Source: Spirosoma fluviale (lineage in GTDB: Bacteria > Bacteroidota > Bacteroidia > Cytophagales > Spirosomataceae). Taken from it: 64,000 bases of DNA. The stretch's first letter is position 1; each line of letters opens with the position of its first letter. Both the position numbers and the translations under genes were made by a program. This document shows positions 41,917 to 50,600 of the stretch, in pieces. The DNA lies in NCBI GenBank assembly GCA_945901025.1, contig CAMDJW010000008.1, positions 1 to 64,000 of the forward strand. Reading direction: 5' to 3'. The notes under the pieces are model-generated. The model searched no databases, was not told where the DNA came from, and worked only from the letters and a program-made list of their open reading frames with translations.

Positions 41917-43326
41917 ATGACTTTTCTTTTCAATCGATTTTCATTTTTCACAGTATTATTTCTGACTTTTGTTGTTAAAATTTCTGCCCAACAAGTGTAT
42001 TTCACGACGGGCTTTAAGGTCAGCGAATTGGGTTCAGATCATGCAACGGTTTGGACTCGTTTGTGTGAAAAGGAAAAACCAAATCCGGTGGTCCATCAGC
42101 GGCTGAATCAGGTTTTTAGACATCCCATTGACTTTGATGAAAATATGCCCATTGCCAAGATGGACGGCGCGGTTCTTGGAACAGCAGGTTGGGTCCGAAT
42201 TACCTTAAAATCAGGCCCCTCTGAAATTTCAAGTGGCTGGTTGAAAGCCGATCAAAAAAAGGATTTTACCGTATTTCATCTCTTTGAAGAGTTGAAACCT
42301 AATACGAAATATGAGGTTAGGCTGGAGGGGAGGTCGGCTGAAAAGGGCTTAATTCAGCGTGCAGCTGGGACTTTTACGACGGCTCCTCGTATTTTTGAAA
42401 AAAAGGAGTTGAACTTGACAACGTCTACTTGCCAATATTTTTGGAGCCATGATGATTCATTAAAAGGATTTCATTCTTACAATAGTATGGCTCTTTTGAA
42501 GCCGGATCTTTTTGTCCAAACAGGGGATTATGTTTATTATGATAAGCCAGGACCTATGGCGAATACGCCTGAAAAAGCGCGGCACAAATGGCATGCCATG
42601 GATGCTTGGCCTTCTTTAAAATCGTTTTTTCAATATACACCTGTGTATATGCTGAAAGATGACCATGATTTGTTGGCCGATGATGTACACCCTGGTTCGG
42701 CTTCTTTTGGCCAACTGACTATTTCGGAGGGTTTAAAAATTTGGCATGAAAATGTGCCATTATCGGACAAGCCCTACCGGACTTTACGCTGGGGGAAAGA
42801 TGTTCAGTTATGGTTTTTAGAGGGGAGAGAATACCGAAGCAATAACCATATGCCTGATGGAGCGGCAAAAACAATTTGGGGAAATGAGCAAAAGACTTGG
42901 TTCGTGAACACAATTCAACAATCCAATGCGACCTATAAAATCATTTTTTCTCCCACACCGATTATTGGCCCTGATCGAGGAGCTAAGGCTGATAATCATT
43001 CAAATCTTGCTTTCAAAACAGAAGGTGATTGGGCGAGGAGCTTGTTGACCGACCAAAATGCCATTATTGTTAATGGGGATCGGCATTGGCAATATGTTTC
43101 TAAGGATACGTCGACTGGCTTGATGGAGTTTGGTTCAGGACCTGTCAGTGACTTCCATGCGCAGGGTTGGCCTCCGAATGAAAAAAGACCTGAGCATCAG
43201 TTTCTGCGCGTAGCTGGAGGTTTTTTAGGTATTAAAATGGTTTACGAACAGCAAAAACCCATTTTATACATGACTCATTATGACGTCATGGGAAATAAGT
43301 TACACGAAGAAAGAATCAAAAAATAA
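41917..43326 (+). CDS. PhoD-like alkaline phosphatase
   Basis: A 469-residue exported protein (signal peptide ending KISAQQ); ATG 41917 is preferred to the TTG at 41914. An N-terminal beta domain (YFTTGFKVSELGSDHATVWTRL) precedes the metallophosphatase domain with DLFVQTGDYVYYDKPGP, MLKDDHDLLADD and VNGDRHWQY, which supply the Asp, Asn and His ligands of the PhoD Fe/Ca centre. It probably acts on phosphodiesters outside the inner membrane to release phosphate. It stands divergent to the RHH regulator gene. Confidence 0.9.
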   Translation: MTFLFNRFSFFTVLFLTFVVKISAQQVYFTTGFKVSELGSDHATVWTRLCEKEKPNPVVHQRLNQVFRHPIDFDENMPIAKMDGAVLGTAGWVRITLKSGPSEISSGWLKADQKKDFTVFHLFEELKPNTKYEVRLEGRSAEKGLIQRAAGTFTTAPRIFEKKELNLTTSTCQYFWSHDDSLKGFHSYNSMALLKPDLFVQTGDYVYYDKPGPMANTPEKARHKWHAMDAWPSLKSFFQYTPVYMLKDDHDLLADDVHPGSASFGQLTISEGLKIWHENVPLSDKPYRTLRWGKDVQLWFLEGREYRSNNHMPDGAAKTIWGNEQKTWFVNTIQQSNATYKIIFSPTPIIGPDRGAKADNHSNLAFKTEGDWARSLLTDQNAIIVNGDRHWQYVSKDTSTGLMEFGSGPVSDFHAQGWPPNEKRPEHQFLRVAGGFLGIKMVYEQQKPILYMTHYDVMGNKLHEERIKK

Positions 43327-43414
43327 GCATGTGTTTTCCATTTTTATTGGTTAATTTCAAAAAATATCTCAAAAATTTTTGTGTTGAATCGTGTACTTAA
43401 AACCTAATATTGAT

Positions 43415-44011
43415 ATGAAAAATTTACTCATTGTGGCCATTTTGTTTTTGAGTTTCCAACAAACCTCTTTGGCCAAAGAGCCTAAATTAAAAAAGATTTT
43501 TACAGGTAAAAACCTGGATGGTTGGAAATTACCTGAAGATTTAACTTGTTGGCGCGCCGAAAAAGGTATCCTCTACGTTCGCAATAACGCGGCTAGAAAA
43601 GGAAGTAATTTATGGACGGAGAAGACGTACACTAATTTCATTTTCCAGGCAGATTATTTGTTAGGGGATGGGGTGGTTGATTCGGGTGTTTGGATGCGTT
43701 CAGAAAATGATCAAATACAAATAGGTATATCAGGTTCATTAAAGCGAGACTTAACGGGTTCTCCTTATATTCCGAAACTTAGATATCCAGTGGAGGCGAA
43801 GGGCGCTTTGGCGTTAATCAAACCAACGGATTGGAACACCATGAAAATTAATATGGAGGGAAAAACCTATACCGTTTGGTTAAATGGCGTGGAAGTGATG
43901 ACTTATACTTCTGAAACCATTCCAGCTTCAGGACCTGTGGGACTTCAATTACATCCTGGTAATGTGATGTCCATACAATACCGCAACATTCGTTTGGCCG
44001 AGTTGCCTTAA
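43415..44011 (+). CDS. DUF1080 family protein, single domain
   Basis: A 198-residue exported protein from ATG 43415 (a GTG at 43391 is rejected because it puts charged residues before the signal). The DUF1080 jelly roll runs through the whole mature part: KIFTGKNLDGWKLPED, WRAEKGILYVRN, NFIFQADYLLG, DSGVWMRSEND, DWNTMKINMEGKTYTVWLNGVEV, GPVGLQLHPGNVMSIQYRNIRLAEL. It resembles 3-keto-disaccharide hydrolase family members or a carbohydrate-binding lectin-like protein. It is shorter than the other DUF1080 protein of the window and has no extra N-terminal domain. Confidence 0.87.
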   Translation: MKNLLIVAILFLSFQQTSLAKEPKLKKIFTGKNLDGWKLPEDLTCWRAEKGILYVRNNAARKGSNLWTEKTYTNFIFQADYLLGDGVVDSGVWMRSENDQIQIGISGSLKRDLTGSPYIPKLRYPVEAKGALALIKPTDWNTMKINMEGKTYTVWLNGVEVMTYTSETIPASGPVGLQLHPGNVMSIQYRNIRLAELP

Positions 44012-44013
44012 CG

Positions 44014-46422
44014 TTAAAAATCCTTTTCTCCGTAATCTGTTTTAGTTGATTTTACTTTCTGGCCTCGGTCATTAATTCTGAAACCCAGGCTAATTAGAAA
44101 GACACGATCCCATTTTCTGTAGTCGGTGCTACTAAAAAAATCTCGGGTCTGAGTTTGTATGGTTTGGATATTGGTGTTGAAAATATTTTGTGCTTGGAAG
44201 GTCAAACTGCCTTTGTTTTGCCAAAGCGTATATTTTAAACTGGCATTGGACAGCAATAATTCAGAGTCCATTCCTTGAGTCGTGACTGATTTAGATAGGT
44301 AATTAAAATCCCATGCGAACCGAAGTCTTGTAGAAATATCGAAGACCGTATTTCCATTAAAATTATAATTAAAGCTATTTTGAGTGGTCTCAATTCCGTT
44401 GAATTTTCCTCGAACATCAAATTGGAACAAATTACCAGAAAGATAGATTTTCCATTTTTTTGATGCTTTGATTTCGGTCGTCAATTCCATTCCTGTGGAT
44501 TGTGAATTACCCGCATTCGTATAGGTTCTTCCTAAAATTGTTCTGGAGTAAATTTCATTGACTCTAAAAACTTTATCTTGTAAGATATTCACATAGGCGG
44601 TAGCAGTAAAGGATATATTTGTATAGGCCTTGCTAAATGCTGTTTCGAACACATCTGCTATTTCGGGCAATAAATTTGGATCACCGTTTTCGATGGTCTC
44701 CGCATGTCGGTGATTTTTAAAGGGTGACATTAATTTAGTGGTAGGCCTTTCGATTCTACGGCTATAGGCCAGGCGAAGCGAATGAGTCTCGGATAATTTC
44801 CATTGTCCTTGGAACGATGGAAATAAATATAATTGATCTAAGGCGTATATTTTATTAGGCTCCGCGAGATGTGTAAGCTGTCTACTTAACATTTCGGATC
44901 GAAGTCCTATGCCGTAGGTAAATAAATTCTTTACGCCACTCCATTGGATATAAGGAGCGTGAATTTTTTGTGATAAATTCATTTGATCGCTAAAATTTGG
45001 ATCCGAATTCCATTGTTGATTAGCCGGATTTAATCGCTCAAATAAGAAATTTCCATCATGCTGAATTTGGCGAATGTGGTAACCCATTTCTATTTTTTTA
45101 TTGTTAGCTAAGGGAAGGGAATAATCTAGTTGAAATCTTAGGGCTGTCAGTGGGCTCGTCTCAGTAGATCTTTCCCATAACAGTAATTTGTTTGAACCCT
45201 CGTAGGTATCATAATTGTTCAAAGGCCCACCTAGTTCGGAATATTCATATAAAGCCAAGGCGCTCAATTTGCTTTTATTCGCATACACATGCGAGTAGTC
45301 AGCGGTAAATGTTTGAAATTTTCCGGAACGAACAAACAAGTTTTGATTGTAAAATTCTTTTAAAGGGGATTTAAATTGATTTGAAAATAAAGAGAGCGAA
45401 TTACCCGTTTGAATAAAGTCCTGGTAATTTAAATTCGCCATGCGATCCGTTTGTTTTTCGCCTAAATAGGTAGACCAATTCAATACATCTGTTGCATTGG
45501 GGTAAAAGCTACCGCCTGCCCGAATCGAATATTGAAAATCTCTGTAGTCTCTTATCCCCTTGGAGGGCATATAAGTTAATGTGTCTCGGTAGATAGTTCT
45601 TATTTCTCCTACGCGAAATCCTTCTATATCAAATCGCCTATAATCCGCTGCCGCGAAAATATTCCACTTTTTCTCTGCGTAAGTCCACATTAAATCAGAG
45701 CCCCAACGAAGCGGATTTGTTCCTCCATTCATTAAATTTCCGGACCAAGAAGTGCCTATTTTGCTGTCTATTTTCGTGATAATATTAATCATCCCAGCTT
45801 TTCCATCCGCGTCGTATTTAGCTGATGGAGCGGTTAGAACTTCCACTTGATCGATTAAATTGGCCGGGAGTTGCGCTAATACTTCAGCAGGAGTTCGACT
45901 AGACGGTTTTCCATCGACCAATAAAACAAATCCTGTACTTCCTCTCAAAGCAATATTTCCTTCCACATTGACTGTCACTGAAGGTAGGCGCTGAATTAAA
46001 TCGAGCCCTGTTCCATTGGCCGAGTTCTGAAATTGACCTGCATTAAAAATTTGCCTATCAATTTGCATGGAGGTGCTTACACGCTCTCCTTTGACGATAA
46101 CTTCAGTTAAAAACGTATTTTTCGGTTTTAATCGAATGTCCAATAAAACATTGGAACCGTTTAATGATTGATTAAATGATTGATAATTTAGCGCCTGGAC
46201 TTTGACATATGCGATATTTCCAGGGATCTTTTTGAAATTAAATTTCCCCAATGGGTCACTCAGCGTACCTTGAAAAACAGTTGAATCTTTCTTCCAAAGA
46301 CTTACATTAGCAAAAGGAATTGCTTCCCCTGTTTTTTCATCTTGAATAGTTCCTGACATGGATTGACCATTCAGGTTAAAAAAATGTAAAAGTATGATGA
46401 AAGTAAATAGGTAAGTTTTCAC
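44014..46422 (-). CDS. Outer-membrane beta-barrel receptor (OMP_b-brl_3, TonB-receptor-like)
   Basis: An 802-residue protein with a GTG start at 46422 (no suitable ATG). After the signal peptide (ends LNGQS) comes a carboxypeptidase-regulatory-like domain (MSGTIQDEKTGEAIPFANVSLW), a plug-like region (LDLIQRLPSVTVNVEGNIALRGSTGFVLLVDGKPSSRTPAEVLAQLPANLIDQVEVLTAPSAKYDADGKAGMINI) and a long barrel. This is the OMP_b-brl_3 type of Bacteroidota receptor. It could import a ligand or act as a structural outer-membrane protein; no SusD partner is adjacent, so it is not a canonical polysaccharide utilisation pair. A -7 box lies 4 bp before the GTG. Confidence 0.92.
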   Translation of the reverse strand: MKTYLFTFIILLHFFNLNGQSMSGTIQDEKTGEAIPFANVSLWKKDSTVFQGTLSDPLGKFNFKKIPGNIAYVKVQALNYQSFNQSLNGSNVLLDIRLKPKNTFLTEVIVKGERVSTSMQIDRQIFNAGQFQNSANGTGLDLIQRLPSVTVNVEGNIALRGSTGFVLLVDGKPSSRTPAEVLAQLPANLIDQVEVLTAPSAKYDADGKAGMINIITKIDSKIGTSWSGNLMNGGTNPLRWGSDLMWTYAEKKWNIFAAADYRRFDIEGFRVGEIRTIYRDTLTYMPSKGIRDYRDFQYSIRAGGSFYPNATDVLNWSTYLGEKQTDRMANLNYQDFIQTGNSLSLFSNQFKSPLKEFYNQNLFVRSGKFQTFTADYSHVYANKSKLSALALYEYSELGGPLNNYDTYEGSNKLLLWERSTETSPLTALRFQLDYSLPLANNKKIEMGYHIRQIQHDGNFLFERLNPANQQWNSDPNFSDQMNLSQKIHAPYIQWSGVKNLFTYGIGLRSEMLSRQLTHLAEPNKIYALDQLYLFPSFQGQWKLSETHSLRLAYSRRIERPTTKLMSPFKNHRHAETIENGDPNLLPEIADVFETAFSKAYTNISFTATAYVNILQDKVFRVNEIYSRTILGRTYTNAGNSQSTGMELTTEIKASKKWKIYLSGNLFQFDVRGKFNGIETTQNSFNYNFNGNTVFDISTRLRFAWDFNYLSKSVTTQGMDSELLLSNASLKYTLWQNKGSLTFQAQNIFNTNIQTIQTQTRDFFSSTDYRKWDRVFLISLGFRINDRGQKVKSTKTDYGEKDF

Positions 46423-46426
46423 TTGA

Positions 46427-46434
46427 CAAAAATA
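46427..46434 (-). promoter_or_regulatory. -7 element abutting the receptor start codon
   Basis: On the minus strand TATTTTTG ends 4 bp before the GTG start of the receptor gene, so transcription would begin at or next to the start codon. A -33 TTG at the usual distance was not found. Confidence 0.4.
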
Positions 46435-46486
46435 GCTATTATATTGTTAGAAAATAATAACACTTTGATTACTAATTCATTAAAAT

Positions 46487-47281
46487 ATGCAGGGAAATAA
46501 ATTGAATTTCATTTTCGCTTTCATTTTGTATGGCCTAATTCAGCCATTGGTTTTGGCTCAAAGACCTGCTCAGGGACCTATCTCGATGGATAAATTCAAT
46601 CCCGTCAATCAGGGATATTCATTGGTTTGGGAGGATGAATTTATTGGAAATCAATTGGACACCTTAAAGTGGAAACCCCGCGGATTAGGCAAGCGCGCAT
46701 TGGGTTTTGTATCTACTGAGGCGATCCAAGTCAAAGACGGGCTTTTGAATTTATATGCCTTGAAAAGAAACGATTCCATTCTCATCAGTGCGGTGGGTAC
46801 GCAAGGAAAATTCATGCCCCAATATGGTTATTTTGAGTGTAAGGCAAAACTTCAAAATTCTCCTGGCGTTTGGGGTGCTTTTTGGTTGCAGTCGCCCCAA
46901 CTTTCTGGTGGAACCGACCCGAAAATATATGGTGCGGAGGTGGATATCATGGAGTTTTTTAAAAAATTAGGAACGGATATTGTTTCGCATAATGTGCATT
47001 GGGGGCCTTATGGGGCGGGCCAACAAACCACCCGGGGAATGCAAAGTTATCTCAAGGGGCTTAGTTCAGGTTTTCATACTTTTGGATTACTTTGGACCCC
47101 TGAAACCTATACCTTTTACATCGATGGACTTAGGTTTTATGAAGTTCATTCAGGGGTTTCACAAGTTCCTGAATATCTAATTTTAAGTATGGAAATTCCA
47201 AGTGTCTTGGCTGATATAAGTAAGACTGTTTTTCCTGATGTTTTTTCTGTGGATTATGTGAAGGTGTATCAGAAAAAATAA
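46487..47281 (+). CDS. Glycoside hydrolase family 16
   Basis: A 264-residue exported enzyme (signal peptide ending LVLAQ). The GH16 jelly roll is clear: LVWEDEFIGNQLDTLKW, GYFECKAKLQNSPGVWGAFWLQSP, then the catalytic motif E151-V-D153-I-M-E156 with the nucleophile, the assisting Asp and the acid/base, and finally HTFGLLWTPETYTFYIDGLRFYE and VDYVKVYQK. The EVDIME form fits beta-glucanases/laminarinases and related galactanases. It is full length for a single-domain GH16. Located between the receptor and the sulfatase genes, it suggests attack on an algal-type glycan. Confidence 0.93.
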   Translation: MQGNKLNFIFAFILYGLIQPLVLAQRPAQGPISMDKFNPVNQGYSLVWEDEFIGNQLDTLKWKPRGLGKRALGFVSTEAIQVKDGLLNLYALKRNDSILISAVGTQGKFMPQYGYFECKAKLQNSPGVWGAFWLQSPQLSGGTDPKIYGAEVDIMEFFKKLGTDIVSHNVHWGPYGAGQQTTRGMQSYLKGLSSGFHTFGLLWTPETYTFYIDGLRFYEVHSGVSQVPEYLILSMEIPSVLADISKTVFPDVFSVDYVKVYQKK

Positions 47282-47297
47282 TTTAAAAAGGTGAGGA

Positions 47298-47456
47298 ATG
47301 AAACGGTATGAATCCTTTATGAAAGATTTTATATCTTTGAATTTAGGAAATATTCATTTGAAACCAGGAAATGGTACGCTTAAATTAATGAGCCAAAATT
47401 TGCTCAAGCCGAATGACCTTGATATTAAATTAGTAACCATGAGACGTATCAATTAA
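47298..47456 (+). pseudogene. Relic of a carbohydrate-binding C-terminal domain
   Basis: A 52-codon frame starting at ATG 47298 encodes a short leader and then ISLNLGNIHLKPGNGTLKL ... DIKLVTMRRI before the stop. This strand-turn-strand pattern is the last part of the beta-sandwich found at the C-terminus of many sulfatases and related enzymes, and it resembles the end of the protein encoded at 48981 (VKVGSIKLIKG...). The beginning of such a domain is missing. It is most likely the remnant of a deleted gene, not a functional small protein. Confidence 0.5.
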
Positions 47457-47466
47457 CCTACATGCT

Positions 47467-48978
47467 ATGAAAAATTTATTAACCTTTTTGTTGTCAACCA
47501 TCAGCTTTTTCGCTTTTAGCCAGAAGCCGAACATCATTTTTATATTTTCTGATGACCATACTTCACAAGCGATCAGTGCTTATGGAAGTAAAATTGCCAA
47601 GACGCCTAACATCGATCGCATTGCAAATGCCGGTGCTATTTTGTACAATAACGTAGTAACTAATTCCATCTGTGGGCCTAGTCGGGCTACCTTATTAACC
47701 GGAAAATTCAGCCACATGAATGGCTATAAGGTGAATGAAAAGGTCTTCAATATAGATCAACCCGTTTTTCCTGAAGCCTTGCAAAAGAATGGATATCAAA
47801 CCGCTTGGGTCGGAAAAATGCATTTAGGTGCTCTTCCTCATGGCTTTGATTTTTTAAATGTCTTGCCTGGCCAAGGATTTTATTACAATCCTGATTTCAT
47901 CAATAAAAACAATGAAAAGATTCAATACGAAGGTTATGTGTCTGATTTGATTACTAAATTTTCAAAGGAGTGGCTGGAGCAAAGAGATAAATCTAAGCCC
48001 TTTTTCATGGTGGTCGGTCATAAAGCCACTCATCGCGAATGGTTTCCAGACATACAGGATTTAGGTTCGTATGATGATGTGAATTTCCCGATTCCTGATA
48101 ATTTTTATGACAACTATGAAGGAAGGCCCGCCGCTCGTGACCAAGATATGACTGTCGATAAAACGATGGTATTGGGCTCAGATTTGAAGGTAAATGTCAA
48201 TTTTAATAATCCGACTTACAAGCGTTTTACACCTGCTCAAAAAGCTGCTTTTTATGAATACTATCAAAATAAAGTTACCAAGGAATTTGAGGAGAAGCAT
48301 TTGACAGGAAAGGCATTGGTGGAATGGAAATACCAACGATATATGAAGGATTATTTGTCTACTGCCCGTTCTTTGGACCGCAATATTGGCGAGCTTTTGG
48401 ATTATTTAGACAAAACAGGTTTGTCAAAAAATACAGTTGTTATTTATGCCTCTGATCAAGGTTTTTACATGGGAGAACACGGTTGGTTCGATAAGCGCTT
48501 TATCTACGAAGAGTCTTTGAAAACACCTTTTGTGATTAAATATCCTGGGAAAATTAAACCTGGGACTAAGGTCCAACAAGTCGTTTCGAATGTCGATTGG
48601 GCACCCACCGTGTTGGATATTGCAGGGGTAAAGCCAACCGAAGGAATGCAAGGAAAATCGTTTTATCCGTTGCTCGAAAACCCTAAAAAATCATGGGATA
48701 ATAAATCCTATTATCACTATTATGAATACCCTCAGCCTCATCGTGTCGCTCCGCATTTTGGATTGCGCACAGACCAATATACCTTGGCGAAATTTTATGG
48801 ACCCCAAGATTCTTGGGAATTATATGACATCAAAAAGGACCCTAAAAACATGAAGAATTTATATGGCGACAAAGCTTACGCAGGAGTCATCAAGAAATTG
48901 AAGTCGGAGCTCAAAGCAAAAATGATTGAATATAAGGATACTGACGCTTTAGAATTGTTGAATAAAGAGCAAAAATAA
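47467..48978 (+). CDS. Sulfatase, family S1
   Basis: A 503-residue exported sulfatase (signal peptide ending FAFSQ). Calcium ligands D29-D30 in FSDDHTS and the modification site C69-G-P-S-R-A are present; Cys69 must be converted to formylglycine. Further active-site motifs are WVGKMHLG, GHKATHREW and ASDQGFYMGEHGWFDKRF. The last region (YEYPQPHRVAPHFGLRTDQYTL) is typical of heparan- or glycan-sulfatase relatives in Bacteroidota. No sulfatase-maturing enzyme is encoded in the window. It is followed after 2 bp by a small exported protein. Confidence 0.93.
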   Translation: MKNLLTFLLSTISFFAFSQKPNIIFIFSDDHTSQAISAYGSKIAKTPNIDRIANAGAILYNNVVTNSICGPSRATLLTGKFSHMNGYKVNEKVFNIDQPVFPEALQKNGYQTAWVGKMHLGALPHGFDFLNVLPGQGFYYNPDFINKNNEKIQYEGYVSDLITKFSKEWLEQRDKSKPFFMVVGHKATHREWFPDIQDLGSYDDVNFPIPDNFYDNYEGRPAARDQDMTVDKTMVLGSDLKVNVNFNNPTYKRFTPAQKAAFYEYYQNKVTKEFEEKHLTGKALVEWKYQRYMKDYLSTARSLDRNIGELLDYLDKTGLSKNTVVIYASDQGFYMGEHGWFDKRFIYEESLKTPFVIKYPGKIKPGTKVQQVVSNVDWAPTVLDIAGVKPTEGMQGKSFYPLLENPKKSWDNKSYYHYYEYPQPHRVAPHFGLRTDQYTLAKFYGPQDSWELYDIKKDPKNMKNLYGDKAYAGVIKKLKSELKAKMIEYKDTDALELLNKEQK

Positions 48979-48980
48979 GG

Positions 48981-49472
48981 ATGAAAACTGGACTATTATT
49001 GATTTTGTTTAACGGGCTTTTCTTTGGAATAGGGGCTGATGCAGCTCCAAATCCAAGCCTAGTTCGAGTGGAAAAAAATGGCACCTTGAGGCTCAGTGCT
49101 GAAAAAGGGAAGGCGATTGGCCCCGAAATAAAATATATGCCTGAGTGGCGAGCTTATGGCTGGTTTACTGCAGGAGACCGAGTAGAATGGCAGGTCCAAG
49201 TGCCAGAAACAGGTATATATCACGTAAGCATCGAGTATTCCGTGGATAATTTAGAGGCGGGAAAGCAATTCATCTTGTTTAGTTCCTCGGCTAATTTGAA
49301 AGGAATTGTGGCTCGGAGCGGTTCTTGGGAAACGTATAAATTAGTAAAAGTAGGATCGATTAAATTGATTAAAGGAATACAAAAAATTACCTTTAAATCT
49401 CAAACGAAATTTGCCAAAGGAGCTATTTTGGATTTAAGGGAGATTCGATTAAGCCAAGTGAATAAAAATTAA
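48981..49472 (+). CDS. Small exported CBM-like beta-sandwich protein
   Basis: A 163-residue protein with a signal peptide (ends GADAA). The mature part (GWFTAGDRVEWQVQVPETGIYHVSIEYSV...GSWETYKLVKVGSIKLIKGIQKITFKSQTKFAKGAILDLREIRLSQ) has the strand order and motifs of carbohydrate-binding jelly rolls (CBM6/35-like or DUF5077). It starts 2 bp after the sulfatase stop, so it is co-transcribed. It may target the sulfatase substrate or help solubilise it. I cannot name the family with certainty. Confidence 0.65.
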   Translation: MKTGLLLILFNGLFFGIGADAAPNPSLVRVEKNGTLRLSAEKGKAIGPEIKYMPEWRAYGWFTAGDRVEWQVQVPETGIYHVSIEYSVDNLEAGKQFILFSSSANLKGIVARSGSWETYKLVKVGSIKLIKGIQKITFKSQTKFAKGAILDLREIRLSQVNKN

Positions 49473-49562
49473 GTGGCATCGATATAAATAAAACTTTGAG
49501 CATTCCTTTTTTTTCACTTCCTTTCCACTTCAATATTTTTAAAATTTTAAATCGATACTACT

Positions 49563-49673
49563 ATGGCCAAAGGGATGAATTCAAAAAAATCCGAAAAGAA
49601 GGAGGCAACTAAAACGCCTAAGGAAAAGAAGGAGGAAAAAAGAGACAAAAAAAATAAGTCGAATTACCAATAA
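49563..49673 (+). CDS. Small lysine-rich conserved Bacteroidota protein
   Basis: A 36-residue, very basic protein beginning MAKGMNSKKSEKKEATKTPKE, with Lys and Glu runs and no hydrophobic segment. Very similar short proteins (MA-KG-NSKK--KK pattern) occur widely in Bacteroidota and have no assigned function; they may bind nucleic acid. An A-rich leader precedes it and a good terminator hairpin follows at once, which supports a genuine short transcript. Confidence 0.6.
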   Translation: MAKGMNSKKSEKKEATKTPKEKKEEKRDKKNKSNYQ

Positions 49674-49696
49674 GCCCTTCTTGGGCTTATTTTTTT
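49671..49696 (+). terminator. Terminator after the lysine-rich gene
   Basis: AAGCCC-ttct-loop-GGGCTT with flanking T pairs, stem around 49672-49689, followed by seven T at 49690-49696. It starts in the stop codon of the small gene. Standard intrinsic terminator. Confidence 0.8.
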
Positions 49697-49720
49697 ATAG
49701 TTCTAAAAACATTAAAAAAT

Positions 49721-49897
49721 ATGCCCGCTCGAAAATTTTTAACGATGGCTTTAATGATTGGCATGCTACTTGGCTACGGTTGGCAGTCCATTGTAACTTC
49801 GATTGTTCTAAAGGGTATTTATCTAATGGTCAAAAAAATGGTACATTTTTTCCAATGGATACTTGAAAAAGCAAAGAAAATATTTGGTTTTAATTAA
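49721..49897 (+). CDS. Putative 58-residue single-helix membrane protein
   Basis: ATG 49721 opens a 58-codon frame: MPARKFLTMALMIGMLLGYGWQ, one long hydrophobic helix, then a basic amphipathic tail ending KKIFGFN. No homologue is recognised. It overlaps the end of the FN3-like lipoprotein gene on the other strand by 8 bp. A terminator lies just upstream, so it would need its own promoter, which I do not see. It could be a real small membrane protein or a chance frame. Confidence 0.35.
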   Translation: MPARKFLTMALMIGMLLGYGWQSIVTSIVLKGIYLMVKKMVHFFQWILEKAKKIFGFN

Positions 49898-50600
49898 CTC
49901 TGAAGCTATACGGAATCGTATAGGAGTTTAAAACTCCATCGCTCGTTTTCACAGACCAATAATATACATTGCCTGATTTTACCGTTACCCAAAGATTAGA
50001 ACTGGAGGTAACGTTCGGTGCGACCTGCCTATTTAAAACTTTAGCTTGATCGGTGTCTATATAAATTTCATAACTTAATACCTTGCTGTCGGCATCCGCA
50101 CCTGACCATATAAGATTGACTTTTCCTGCATTGGGAGTCACGCTTGCGCCACTGACTGGGGCAATAATCAAGGCTGGGAATGGTGCAATGGTTGAAGCCC
50201 CATCTCCGGCTAGGTAAAATTTCCAAACTTCACTGCTAGCCGTTTCTTTGGATTTGTTGGATTTGGAAATGACTTGCCAACGGTACGGCGTGCCTTTATA
50301 AAGGGTCACGGTCGCTTTATTTTCACTATTGACTGATTTGGTGGTATTAGTTAAGGTATTTAGATTGGTGATCACCAAATCGTACACATCTGTATCCTTT
50401 GCCGTAGCCCAAGAAAATGAGACATCGGACGTTAAACTCGATATATTACTTCCTTCATAGCAAACTGTGTTGTTGGCCGGTAAGGTGAGTGACGCGGCCG
50501 TCGGCGGGGAAATAACTACTACTGCCGGCGTGATCGTTTCGCCACCTTTTGAGCAGGCAAACATCAATAAGCTGATCCATAAAATTCCTAGATATTTCAT
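49890..50600 (-). CDS. Exported FN3-like lipoprotein
   Basis: A 236-residue lipoprotein with lipobox ending LMFAC (Cys16). Two fibronectin-type-III-like domains can be seen: residues about 35-130 (DVSFSWATAKDTDVYDLVIT...TPYRWQVISKSN) and about 140-236 (KVNLIWSGADADSKVLSYEIYID...NVYYWSVKTSDG). It is the last gene of the DUF1800/DUF1501 operon and overlaps the end of the DUF1501 gene by 4 bp, so it is translationally coupled. It probably serves as a surface binding module of that system. Confidence 0.8.
   Translation of the reverse strand: MKYLGILWISLLMFACSKGGETITPAVVVISPPTAASLTLPANNTVCYEGSNISSLTSDVSFSWATAKDTDVYDLVITNLNTLTNTTKSVNSENKATVTLYKGTPYRWQVISKSNKSKETASSEVWKFYLAGDGASTIAPFPALIIAPVSGASVTPNAGKVNLIWSGADADSKVLSYEIYIDTDQAKVLNRQVAPNVTSSSNLWVTVKSGNVYYWSVKTSDGVLNSYTIPYSFRVN

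Noticed and set aside
44014-46422. SusCD-type polysaccharide utilisation locus
   Set aside because: The receptor is of the OMP_b-brl_3 type and no SusD-like lipoprotein gene is adjacent.
49681-49866. 61-codon frame starting in the terminator
   Set aside because: It begins at a TTG inside the hairpin of a terminator and has no family pattern; the 58-codon frame at 49721 is the better candidate.
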